Positions 1-5,102 are shown, numbered from the stretch's first letter. The stretch: 8,895 nucleotides of DNA from an uncultured Pseudomonadota bacterium (GCA_903895005.1 CAITSH010000078.1:1-8895), one strand, 5' to 3'. Made by a program: numbers and translations. Notes: generated by a model from the sequence alone, not told the origin.

Positions 1-24
1 ATAGGTGAGATGCTTGTAGCGCAT
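1..24 (-). CDS. IS30-family transposase, N-terminal fragment (runs off the left edge)
   Basis: Only the first eight codons lie in the window; they read MRYKHLTY on the minus strand. IS30-family transposases typically begin M-x-Y-x-H-L-T followed by an ERYxI helix-turn-helix segment, so the match is specific though short. An AGGAG ribosome binding site sits 7 nt before the ATG at 22-24. The call is strengthened by an IS30-like terminal repeat about 75 bp upstream, in the orientation expected for the left end of the element. The transposase would be a DDE enzyme that cuts and joins the element ends. Whether the gene is intact cannot be seen, because the rest lies outside the window. Confidence 0.7.
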
Positions 25-80
25 GGGATGCTCCTATCCGTCTTGGTAAACAGAAAGGTACACCCCGGGGCATCTCACCT
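3..80 (-). promoter_or_regulatory. Long-range inverted repeat enclosing the transposase start
   Basis: The 11-mer AGGTGAGATGC at 3-13 is a perfect inverted copy of GCATCTCACCT at 70-80. In a minus-strand transcript the two arms can pair, putting the ribosome binding site (about 32-36) and the start codon (22-24) inside the loop. The downstream arm lies within the transposase codons for K-H-L-T. Structures of this kind are known in other insertion sequences, where transcripts entering from outside fold and block transposase translation while a shorter native transcript does not. That role here is inference. Confidence 0.5.
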
Positions 81-81
81 T

Positions 82-111
82 CCTCGAAAGCCCGGATGTT
101 GCACTTCGAGG
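82..111. repeat. Short hairpin inside the IS30-like left end
   Basis: CCTCGAA at 82-88 and TTCGAGG at 105-111 form a perfect 7-bp inverted repeat with a 16-nt loop. One arm lies in the terminal repeat and the other just inside it. It may be a transposase contact or a barrier to transcription entering the element. There is no U-tract supporting a classical terminator. Confidence 0.4.
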
Positions 112-122
112 TTTAATTCGCA
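97..122 (-). repeat. IS30-like terminal inverted repeat (outer end near 122)
   Basis: Read on the minus strand from 122, the sequence starts TGCGAATTAAAC and ends GTGCAACA. Aligned without gaps to the IS30 left terminal repeat as I remember it (TGTAGATTCAA...GCAACA), the TG start, the ATT-AA core and the block GCAACA fall at the same offsets. This puts the outer boundary of the element at about 122, within a base or two. The partner repeat lies outside the window, so the target duplication cannot be checked. Confidence 0.65.
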
Positions 123-466
123 GACCCTCTAGTGTAAAGGCATTTGAAACGGTGGTCTGTCCAAAGTGATTTCCGGGCGCCGGGTGCGCAGCCCGCAGCT
201 CGATGAGCGCAACGAATATCGACTTACGTCTATGTCCAAGGACGAGCGCTGCAACATTGTGATTGACCGCATCTTCCGCTACCGTCCGGTGTCGACCCGG
301 ACCGGCCAGTCGGTGCGCTCCAAAGCAGTCAGTCAACGTTGTGGTGCAAGGCGGGCGCGCGAGGCGGCCGTGAGAAAAGTGACGCCCGCTTTCGCCCGTC
401 CATTCCACCTAGAGTTAGGTCTCGCGGCGTAAAATTGTACGGCTCCCGTCGGCAGAAGAAGAAGGC
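123..466. other. Gene-free stretch between the IS end and the phytochelatin-synthase-like gene
   Basis: About 340 bp with no recognisable gene, RNA or attC site. Open frames exist on both strands (for example a GTG-started frame at 166-432 on plus), but none has a convincing ribosome binding site or a protein I recognise. It lies directly outside the IS boundary, so it may be decayed coding sequence left after insertion. I could not identify a parent gene. No clear terminator for the minus-strand gene ending at 467 is visible. Confidence 0.4.
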
Positions 467-1288
467 TCACGGTGATTGAACCAATATGTACCCACGGTTT
501 TCGACCGTGTCGAAGGTGCGCATGCCCTTGATGAGCGTTACCGTTGGCATCCAAACCCAGCCAGCGCTTGCAGGGTTTACATCCAGAACGAGGAACGAGT
601 CGGATTCAGCATCGTATGCACCGAGGGGTGATATATGTCCGCCACCCCTTTGGCCTACGGCCGCGCGTCGGTACGCAACAATCACATAATCGCCCTGCCT
701 TTTGAGGTTCTCAAGCAGTTCGGTCCGAATGTCCTGCTCAATCTTTCTGTCATCGACGATGACAAGTCGAGTGACAAGACCATTCGCCCTCAGCATTTCA
801 TCGAGCTGGCGGACCTGGTAGCCGCCGTCATCCACCTGCTTTCCATTGATTGTTGTGGGCTCGCCGAGAACTTGTGCCCGCGTCTTCACGCCTTTCGTAA
901 TTACGTTGTCTTGAGTGAAGCGAGGGAGTGTCAAATCGAACTTGGCGGGAATAAACCGAAAGTCTTCAGGGCGCAAGCGGCTTCGATCGCGGGGCAGATC
1001 ATCGCTGCGACCGCGCACCGCGTTAAGCACGATAGCCGCTGACGTGGGGCCACAGAAGGCGGCGTTCGATTGCGGTTCGAACTGATTGGCGAGCGCGGGA
1101 AAGTCGACTTTTGCAGTCGATCGGGCAAGGCGAGCAACGCCCTCATCCGACGAGAATGGCACAAGCTCCAGAACGACGCTCGCCGGCGCGCTGTCCAGGG
1201 CGAATGCCGCCGGAAGTTGCGCCGTCACTAGCAAGAAAGCGAGAGCCACGCGAACGATTTGGGACATAGTCATCCTTGAGTTTGGCAT
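467..1288 (-). CDS. Exported phytochelatin-synthase-family cysteine peptidase
   Basis: The 273-residue product matches the catalytic half of phytochelatin synthase, a papain-like fold. Visible signatures are the nucleophile in AAFCGPTSAAIVLNA (Cys79), GGHISPLGAYD with His218, and LVLDVNP with Asp236, the Cys-His-Asp triad of the family in the right order and spacing. It lacks the Cys-rich C-terminal half of plant enzymes. Such short bacterial members mainly hydrolyse glutathione or its conjugates to gamma-Glu-Cys, with little phytochelatin synthesis, and that is the likely activity. Residues 8-30 form a signal peptide (positive start, hydrophobic core, AAFA-LD cut), so it probably acts in the periplasm. 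Starts: the ATG at 1288 has GGAG 6 nt upstream; the ATG at 1267 has AAGGA 5 nt upstream and gives a cleaner signal peptide; an in-frame ATG at 1324 has weaker support. It stands alone, with an IS30 end about 340 bp downstream. Confidence 0.85.
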   Translation of the reverse strand: MPNSRMTMSQIVRVALAFLLVTAQLPAAFALDSAPASVVLELVPFSSDEGVARLARSTAKVDFPALANQFEPQSNAAFCGPTSAAIVLNAVRGRSDDLPRDRSRLRPEDFRFIPAKFDLTLPRFTQDNVITKGVKTRAQVLGEPTTINGKQVDDGGYQVRQLDEMLRANGLVTRLVIVDDRKIEQDIRTELLENLKRQGDYVIVAYRRAAVGQRGGGHISPLGAYDAESDSFLVLDVNPASAGWVWMPTVTLIKGMRTFDTVENRGYILVQSP

Positions 1289-1600
1289 TGCAGTCTCCAC
1301 AGCAGCCCAGGGTTGTTGAAACAATGAAACCTAACAGTGATTAAAGAGGCAGAACTGTCTCGTCATCATTCCTGAGTAATGGACGTGTCTGAAGGCTGAA
1401 GTCTCTAATTATTAATGATCTTTTTTGACGGTTCTGTCTTTTTATTAGGCCTAAGCGAGATGCGAAAAGTATAAAACGTATAACCACCGGCTGCTTTCCG
1501 GCGTCTTAGCCGTTTTGCCGCTGGCCACAAATGGCCGATAGCGGCCTAAGACCGACGTTTGGTTGCGACCCGAAGCGAGCCACTCGCGCTCCAGTGTTGA
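1289..1600. other. Gene-free region upstream of the phytochelatin-synthase-like gene
   Basis: Just over 300 bp without a credible ORF. About 1380-1470 is AT-rich and is the most likely place for the promoter of the minus-strand gene, but I see no well-spaced -35/-10 pair. A long hairpin occupies 1502-1552. The segment begins immediately after the last integron core site and could be the remains of a cassette that lost its own attC: a minus-strand CCCCAAC partner for the GTTGGGG core is not found down to the left edge. Confidence 0.4.
1502..1552. repeat. Long imperfect hairpin in the intergenic region
   Basis: Nested inverted repeats: GTCTTAG (1502-1508) pairs with CTAAGAC (1546-1552), GCCGCT (1517-1522) with AGCGGC (1540-1545), and GGCCA (1523-1527) with TGGCC (1532-1536), leaving a CAAA loop. 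Neither strand has a U-tract after it, so it is not a standard terminator. It could be a small palindromic mobile repeat or a recombination or protein-binding structure. Confidence 0.55.
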
Positions 1601-1669
1601 CCCCAACGTAGTGCTCAGGGACGCGGCGCGGCTTTATCGCGCGGCGTCCCTTGGAGCGCCGGGTTTTGC
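1601..1669 (-). other. attC site at the 3' end of the EVE-HNH cassette
   Basis: On the minus strand the site runs from R'' GCAAAAC (1663-1669), through CCAAGGGACGC and GATAAAGC, to GCGTCCCTGA and the core GTTGGGG (1601-1607). The two inner boxes AGGGACGC and GCGTCCCT are perfect inverse copies, and the centre is itself nearly palindromic, so the single strand can fold as integrase substrates do. GTTGGGG departs from the GTTRRRY consensus at its last base. The CDS stop codon lies inside the site. Confidence 0.75.
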
Positions 1670-2453
1670 GTGAGCAGCTCTTCAACTGAAAGAGGCGGAC
1701 GCAGTTTGTGGAGCATGCGATGGCAGTTGGCGCAAACGGGCCTTAAGTCTTTGATGGGGTCAATCAAGTACTCTTTGCCAATGTCAGCAACGGGCTTCAA
1801 GTGATGAACTTCTATGTAGTTCGCGCCTAGCTGACCATATGCCTTTTCAAAGTTGAATCCGCATACGCAACAGGTATGACCGTAGTGCTCAATGCACGCT
1901 TGGCGGGCAAGAGGGCTTCTGTCATAGGTCTTTGTCGTGACTGTCTTGCTCTTTCCTTCGGCGTAAAGGCGAACCTCGTTTGTCGAAGGGATTGAAAATC
2001 CAAACGCTGGACTCGCTTGGATTTGAGCAAATAGTTCGCTGGCGATGGGTTCTGGAACAGATAGACCACCTGCCTGCGGCGACCAGTTGTGGGCGGGATA
2101 CCGATCCTGCAACGTCTCAATGGAAATAATTGGCGTCTCGGACAATACCTTGAACAACAGGTCGGTTCGCAAAGCGGTTAAGCCTTTCTTTGCCTTTTCG
2201 TCGTCCCAGTGAGGGAGAGGATAAGGAGATGAAGACACATAGCCACAGCCAATAATTCCTTTAGGTTCGACACCAAGCTTGATCAGAAAGAAGATATCGC
2301 CGACAGAAATTTTCTTGGTGTTACCACAACTCCAATACATGTCGTACTGCTCGCCGTCCCCAATTCGACAAATTGCCTCGGGTTGATCAACCCATTTCCA
2401 ACGCTTCGGATTCCATGTATAGAGGTAGGCGCTCATCTATTTCTCATGCTTAA
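1607..2453 (-). mobile_element. Integron gene cassette carrying the EVE-HNH nuclease
   Basis: The boundaries are two core sites read on the minus strand: ACG^TTAAGC at the upstream end (cut between 2454 and 2453) and ACG^TTGGGG at the downstream end (between 1607 and 1606). The cassette is 847 bp, holds one ORF starting 17 nt after the upstream junction, and ends in an attC site. Its own core GTTAAGC pairs with the R'' box GCAAAAC at 5 of 7 positions. Confidence 0.75.
1615..2436 (-). CDS. EVE/PUA-like domain fused to HNH endonuclease
   Basis: This 273-residue protein has two parts. Residues about 1-140 resemble the EVE/PUA-like fold (MYWSCG near 33-38, SVGDIFFLIK at 44-53, then GIIGCGYVSSSPYPLPHWD). 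Residues 175-245 are a zinc-type HNH domain: CxxC at 189-192, EVHHLKP with His211/His212, and PVCANCH with a second CxxC (235-238) and His239. EVE-HNH enzymes such as VcaM4I recognise modified cytosine in DNA through the EVE pocket and cut nearby, so a modification-dependent (type IV-like) restriction role against modified phage DNA is the best guess. Substrate preference cannot be read from sequence. The last residues, NPALQGTPRDKAAPRP, are encoded by attC. There is no strong ribosome binding site; expression probably comes from the promoter upstream of the neighbouring cassette. Base composition is poorer in GC than the genes from 3363 rightward. Confidence 0.85.
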   Translation of the reverse strand: MSAYLYTWNPKRWKWVDQPEAICRIGDGEQYDMYWSCGNTKKISVGDIFFLIKLGVEPKGIIGCGYVSSSPYPLPHWDDEKAKKGLTALRTDLLFKVLSETPIISIETLQDRYPAHNWSPQAGGLSVPEPIASELFAQIQASPAFGFSIPSTNEVRLYAEGKSKTVTTKTYDRSPLARQACIEHYGHTCCVCGFNFEKAYGQLGANYIEVHHLKPVADIGKEYLIDPIKDLRPVCANCHRMLHKLRPPLSVEELLTQNPALQGTPRDKAAPRP

Positions 2454-2517
2454 CGTTTGAATTCAGGGGCGACCGGCAGCTTTATCGCCGAGCGTCCCTT
2501 GGAATGATGGGTTAGCG
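2448..2517 (-). other. attC site at the 3' end of the PD-(D/E)XK cassette
   Basis: On the minus strand: R'' CGCTAAC (2511-2517), then ATTCCAAGGGACGC, GATAAAGC, and GCCCCTGAATTC, ending in the core GTTAAGC (2448-2454), a perfect GTTRRRY. The inner boxes pair imperfectly with unpaired bases on one side, as is usual for attC. It shares the CCAAGGGACGC and GATAAAGC blocks with the other attC, so both cassettes carry the same attC type. The CDS stop lies inside the site. Confidence 0.8.
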
Positions 2518-3045
2518 TATCTTTCGCTCAATCGACGTTCGACGAGCGGCCAATTGTTCTCAAACTGCAACAAATCCTCAACTCCATACCGATTGTCCAG
2601 CGACTTGTAATTGACAGGTCTCACCCATCCCTTGGGATCCATCCACCGTGTATAGGAAGCAATGCATGCCTTCTGAATGTCAGATTTCTGGCAAATGAAA
2701 AACCGATCTGAAGCACTGGTTTCGCCAAGCGCGATACAAATGTAGATCAAATCTGGATGCTCGATGGTCTTAGGGCCGTGATTGACTTGCTTTTTCGTTA
2801 CGTCATCAATTTCGATTTGGAGCCATATATCCGCGCGACTAGGCCAACTATTTCCGCGAGAAGTTTTTACCTGAATCGGAATTGTCTGCAATGTGTCATC
2901 ACACACAATAAGGTCATATTCGGGGACGTTGCCAGTGAAGGTTGTAGCGATGAATCCCCTGCGTCCAAGCTCTGCGCAGGCAAGGTATTCCCCGATCTGA
3001 CCCGCGAGCTTATTTGAGAGACCTGTCGCCATTTCGATGCGCTAA
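2454..3045 (-). mobile_element. Integron gene cassette carrying the PD-(D/E)XK protein
   Basis: The upstream junction is CACG^TTAGCG (between 3046 and 3045) and the downstream junction AACG^TTAAGC (between 2454 and 2453), giving a 592-bp cassette with one ORF starting 13 nt after the junction. The decisive sign is that its own core GTTAGCG (3040-3046) is the exact reverse complement of its R'' box CGCTAAC (2511-2517), as expected when an excised cassette re-forms a complete attC. Confidence 0.8.
2463..3032 (-). CDS. PD-(D/E)XK nuclease-fold protein, integron cassette ORF
   Basis: A 189-residue cytoplasmic protein with no signal peptide or membrane segment. The N-terminal part carries a PD-(D/E)XK-like signature: GQIGEYLACAELGRRGF with Glu15, EYDLIVCD with Asp40, then PIQVKTSRG with Gln54 and Lys56. 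The E-D-QxK order and spacing match small endonuclease-like members of the superfamily. Residues 100-175 are mixed and aromatic-rich; I do not recognise a domain there. The function is unproven: a DNA nuclease in phage defence or a solitary restriction-like enzyme fits the fold and the neighbouring EVE-HNH cassette, but no methylase partner is present. The last residues, NPSFQGTLGDKAAGRP, come from attC. The ATG at 3030-3032 lies about 20 nt from the predicted transcription start and has only a weak ribosome binding site. As first cassette it should be the most strongly expressed. Confidence 0.75.
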   Translation of the reverse strand: MATGLSNKLAGQIGEYLACAELGRRGFIATTFTGNVPEYDLIVCDDTLQTIPIQVKTSRGNSWPSRADIWLQIEIDDVTKKQVNHGPKTIEHPDLIYICIALGETSASDRFFICQKSDIQKACIASYTRWMDPKGWVRPVNYKSLDNRYGVEDLLQFENNWPLVERRLSERYANPSFQGTLGDKAAGRP

Positions 3046-3052
3046 CGTGAAG

Positions 3053-3098
3053 TAGTTGACTTTATAGTTGACAATTTTTAGGTGACAAAATAGTTGAC
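3053..3098 (-). repeat. Four GTCAACTA-type direct repeats over the cassette promoter (attI-like region)
   Basis: Minus-strand GTCAACTA occurs at 3053-3060, 3065-3072 and 3091-3098, with one variant GTCACCTA at 3079-3086. Start-to-start spacings are 12, 14 and 12 bp. The repeats interleave with the -35 and -10 boxes and end 6 bp before the cassette junction. They could be integrase-binding repeats of an attI site or operator half-sites for a regulator. Both are inference. Confidence 0.5.
3061..3088 (-). promoter_or_regulatory. Sigma70-like promoter reading into the cassettes (Pc-like)
   Basis: On the minus strand: -35 TTGTCA (3083-3088, 5 of 6 consensus), a 16-bp spacer, and -10 TATAAA (3061-3066, 5 of 6). 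Transcription would start near 3053, just before the cassette junction at 3045/3046, leaving a leader of about 20 nt before the first cassette ORF. This is the best promoter in the window. Its position matches the cassette promoter Pc of integrons, although no integrase is visible. Confidence 0.65.
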
Positions 3099-3362
3099 AG
3101 AAAGCGCCCTGTTTTCTACTTGGAATTTCCCACGCGTCGTCGCAGTAACACGGAAACCTGCGGTTACAAGGCACTCTATCAGGAATGTGGTAGGTCAAAG
3201 CCCCCGGTATTGAATGACCGCTTCTGGCCGTTTCCGGACGTGGACTAAAGTCTGGTTGCTCCCGGATGCTGCAGGAATAAATAGGGTTAGAGTCGTATTT
3301 CTTTTCGCTCTGTTTTTTCTGTGTGGACACAGTAGCCGCTGATTTAAGCCCGCCACCCGAAT
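3099..3362. other. Gene-free junction between cassette cluster and backbone
   Basis: About 260 bp with no gene I can support. The open minus-strand frame through it (3010-3366) overlaps the PD-(D/E)XK gene and gives no recognisable protein. Plus-strand frames were checked for the start of an integron integrase and none was found. GC content rises to the right of here. No convincing terminator for the Bug gene ending at 3363 is visible. Confidence 0.45.
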
Positions 3363-4349
3363 TCAATTCACCTTTACCCCTGCATCCGCAGTCAGTTTTT
3401 TCCAGAACGCAAAATCGTTCTTGAGGTAATCGCCAAACTGCTCGGGCGTGTGCAGCGGCGTGGGTACGATGCCCAGCGCCGTGAATTGATCGAGCAGAGG
3501 CTTGTCCGGGTTTCTGAAAATCGCGGCAATGGCGCCCTGTAGTTTGTCCATCACCGGCTTGGGCAGGCCGGCGGGGCCGAGCAGGCCGTACCAGATGGTG
3601 ACTTCGTAACCGGGAAGGCCCGATTCGGACACCGTGGGCACCTCGGGCATGCTGGCAATGCGTTGCGCCGAGCTCACTGCAAGCATGCGCAGGCGTCCGC
3701 CGCGCACATGGCCGGTCACCGCCGGCAGGTCGGCAATGGCCACATCGATCTGGCCACCCATCACGGCAGCGATCGCCGCGGGCAGGCCGGTATAGGCGAT
3801 GTTCTGGATGTCCACCTTGCCCATGATCTTGATCAGCTCGCCGGCGAACTGGCTGGTGCTCGCGGTGCCGCCCGAGCCGTAATTAATGGTGCCGGGTTTG
3901 GCCCGGGCCGCGGCCACAAGGTCGCGTATCGACTGGAAGGGTGACTGCGTTTGCACCACAAAGCCAAAGGGCCCGTCACCCACACGCGCAATCGGCGTAA
4001 AACTCTTTGCCACGTCGTAGGGCACGCTCTTGTACAGGTTGGGCGTGAGCGTCAACGGCGTGGTGGCCAGTAGCAGCGTGTAACCGTCCGGGTCGGCCTT
4101 GGCCGTGGCACCCGCGGCAATGGTGCCCGAGGCACCCACCGTATTGACGACCACAAACTGCCCGCCCAGTTGCTTGGTGAGCTGGTCGGCCAGGATGCGC
4201 GCCACCAAGTCGGCGCCGCCGCCGGGCGGAAAGCCCGTGATCAGGCGCACCGGTTTGTTGGGATAGTCCTGCGCGAAGGTGGTGCCTGCGCTTATCAGGC
4301 ACAGCGCGGCAAGGCCCGCGCGCAGCAAGTGCGTCAGCGTGGTGGTCAT
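3363..4349 (-). CDS. Bug-family (TctC-like) periplasmic solute-binding protein
   Basis: A 328-residue extracytoplasmic receptor of the Bug/TctC family, which binds carboxylates or related small molecules and can feed tripartite tricarboxylate transporters. Residues 1-26 are a signal peptide ending TTFA before QDYPNKPVRLI; QDYPxKPVR directly after the cut is typical. GFPPGGGADLVAR and DGYTLLLA, PYDVAKSFTPI and GVKVN near the C-terminus fit the family, and the length is normal. The start chosen is the ATG at 4347-4349, which has AAGGGGG about 7 nt upstream and a proper signal peptide; the longer open frame to 4475 overlaps the upstream gene and adds only Arg/Gly-rich sequence. It lies 11 bp after the GlcG-like gene and is surely co-transcribed. 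No membrane TctA/TctB genes are nearby, so it may share a transporter encoded elsewhere. The ligand is unknown. Confidence 0.9.
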   Translation of the reverse strand: MTTTLTHLLRAGLAALCLISAGTTFAQDYPNKPVRLITGFPPGGGADLVARILADQLTKQLGGQFVVVNTVGASGTIAAGATAKADPDGYTLLLATTPLTLTPNLYKSVPYDVAKSFTPIARVGDGPFGFVVQTQSPFQSIRDLVAAARAKPGTINYGSGGTASTSQFAGELIKIMGKVDIQNIAYTGLPAAIAAVMGGQIDVAIADLPAVTGHVRGGRLRMLAVSSAQRIASMPEVPTVSESGLPGYEVTIWYGLLGPAGLPKPVMDKLQGAIAAIFRNPDKPLLDQFTALGIVPTPLHTPEQFGDYLKNDFAFWKKLTADAGVKVN

Positions 4350-4360
4350 GGCCGCCCCCT

Positions 4361-4789
4361 TCAGTCGCCGGGGCGGACGAATACGGCGTTCGGGAATACC
4401 GAAAAAATCGCCGCGCGCGCAATCTGCTCGTCTTCTGCCGAGGTCACACCCGAGACGCCCACCGCGCCCAGGCACTGGCCGTCAATCAGCACCGGCAGCC
4501 CGCCTTGCAGCGGCAAAAAGCCCATGCCCAGCAACGAGGTGCGGCCTTCGTGCACCCAGTCCATGAACACCTTGGATGAGCGCTGCGTCATTACGGCGGT
4601 GTTGGCTTTCGAAATCGCCGTGGGCGGGTTGCCGGGGCGCGAGCCGTCCATGGCGTGCAGCGCAATCAGGATGCCGCTGTCGTTGAGCACCGCAATCACC
4701 ACTTCCCAGTTATTGCGTTTTGCCTCGGCTTCGCCGGCCGCGAGCATCTGCTTTGCGTCGTCGAGCGTCAGTACCGGTTTCATTCTCAT
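4361..4789 (-). CDS. GlcG/HbpS-family (DUF336) protein
   Basis: The 142-residue product belongs to the GlcG/HbpS family (PF03928). It begins with LTLDDAKQMLAAGEAEA, typical of the family, followed by VVIAVLNDSGILIALHAMDG and ending with the hallmark GGLPVLIDGQCLGAVGVSGVTSAEDEQIA; length is usual. Some members bind haem; others, such as GlcG in glycolate-utilisation operons, have no proven biochemical role. There is no signal peptide, so it is probably cytoplasmic. The start at 4789 has AGGAGA 6 nt upstream; a second ATG two codons on is less well spaced. It is the first gene of a two-gene minus-strand operon with the Bug gene, facing away from the alpha/beta hydrolase. GlcG-like genes often sit in small-acid catabolic clusters, which fits here. 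Family confident, role unknown. Confidence 0.85.
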   Translation of the reverse strand: MRMKPVLTLDDAKQMLAAGEAEAKRNNWEVVIAVLNDSGILIALHAMDGSRPGNPPTAISKANTAVMTQRSSKVFMDWVHEGRTSLLGMGFLPLQGGLPVLIDGQCLGAVGVSGVTSAEDEQIARAAIFSVFPNAVFVRPGD

Positions 4790-5102
4790 TGCTCTCTCCT
4801 TGATTGCAGCCTGTTTTAATTGTTGTATGCGGACGTGCGCTTGCGGCCGATCCGCTGTCCAAGTTGCACATTGACGCTCCGGAGGCCAGCCGGACGCGTT
4901 CGTGCTCTTTGGCGCGTCGCGCTGTTGCGTGGCAGTGTTGGCACGCTACCGCACAAGCTGGCGTTGGTGCAAGCGGGCAGTCGGGCATGGCCTCGCGGCC
5001 CGCGCCCCGCCACCCGCCACCCGCCACAAATGGCCAATTCGTTCTAAGATGCCCGCAGAGCATAAAAAAGCAAAGATTCAAAAAACAACAAGGAGGAGTT
5101 CC
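4790..5102. promoter_or_regulatory. Divergent intergenic region between the two catabolic arms
   Basis: This 313-bp gap separates genes transcribed outward in both directions and must hold both promoters. An imperfect hairpin around TCCGG/CCGGA lies at about 4878-4895, and CCCGCCA is repeated three times in tandem at 5006-5026. The last 50 bp before the plus-strand gene are A-rich. I could not pick a -35/-10 pair with confidence on either strand, and no regulator gene is adjacent. Confidence 0.45.

Noticed and set aside
34..408. Minus-strand open frame of 124 codons
   Set aside because: It runs across the IS30-like terminal repeat and the transposase leader, has no family features, and overlaps the element boundary.
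166..432. Plus-strand open frame of 88 codons
   Set aside because: GTG start without a ribosome binding site, no recognisable protein, and equally long frames on the other strand; looks like chance openness in GC-rich DNA.
3313..3332. CTGTG/CACAG hairpin next to six T as terminator of the first Bug gene
   Set aside because: On the minus-strand transcript the hairpin is followed by A, not U, and on the plus strand the T run precedes the stem, so neither direction fits.
3099..3362. Remnant of an integron integrase upstream of the cassette promoter
   Set aside because: Plus-strand frames here have early stops and no integrase N-terminal motifs; nothing supports intI in the window.
3010..3366. 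Minus-strand open frame of 118 codons
   Set aside because: It overlaps the start of the PD-(D/E)XK gene and passes through the promoter and repeat region; the translation has no recognisable domain.
4350..4475. Longer N-terminus for the first Bug protein
   Set aside because: It would overlap the GlcG-like gene and place 42 Arg/Gly-rich residues before a perfect signal peptide; the ATG at 4349 has its own ribosome binding site.
5006..5026. Three tandem CCCGCCA heptamers in the divergent intergenic region
   Set aside because: Short low-complexity run in GC-rich DNA with no clear regulatory meaning; noted only under the intergenic feature.
1524..5035. Shared 13-mer GCCACAAATGGCC at 1524-1536 and 5023-5035, both followed by CTAAGA
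   Set aside because: A single shared 13-mer is near chance expectation for a window this long, and the extra match is short and at a different offset (9 versus 8 bases), so a repeat family is not supported.
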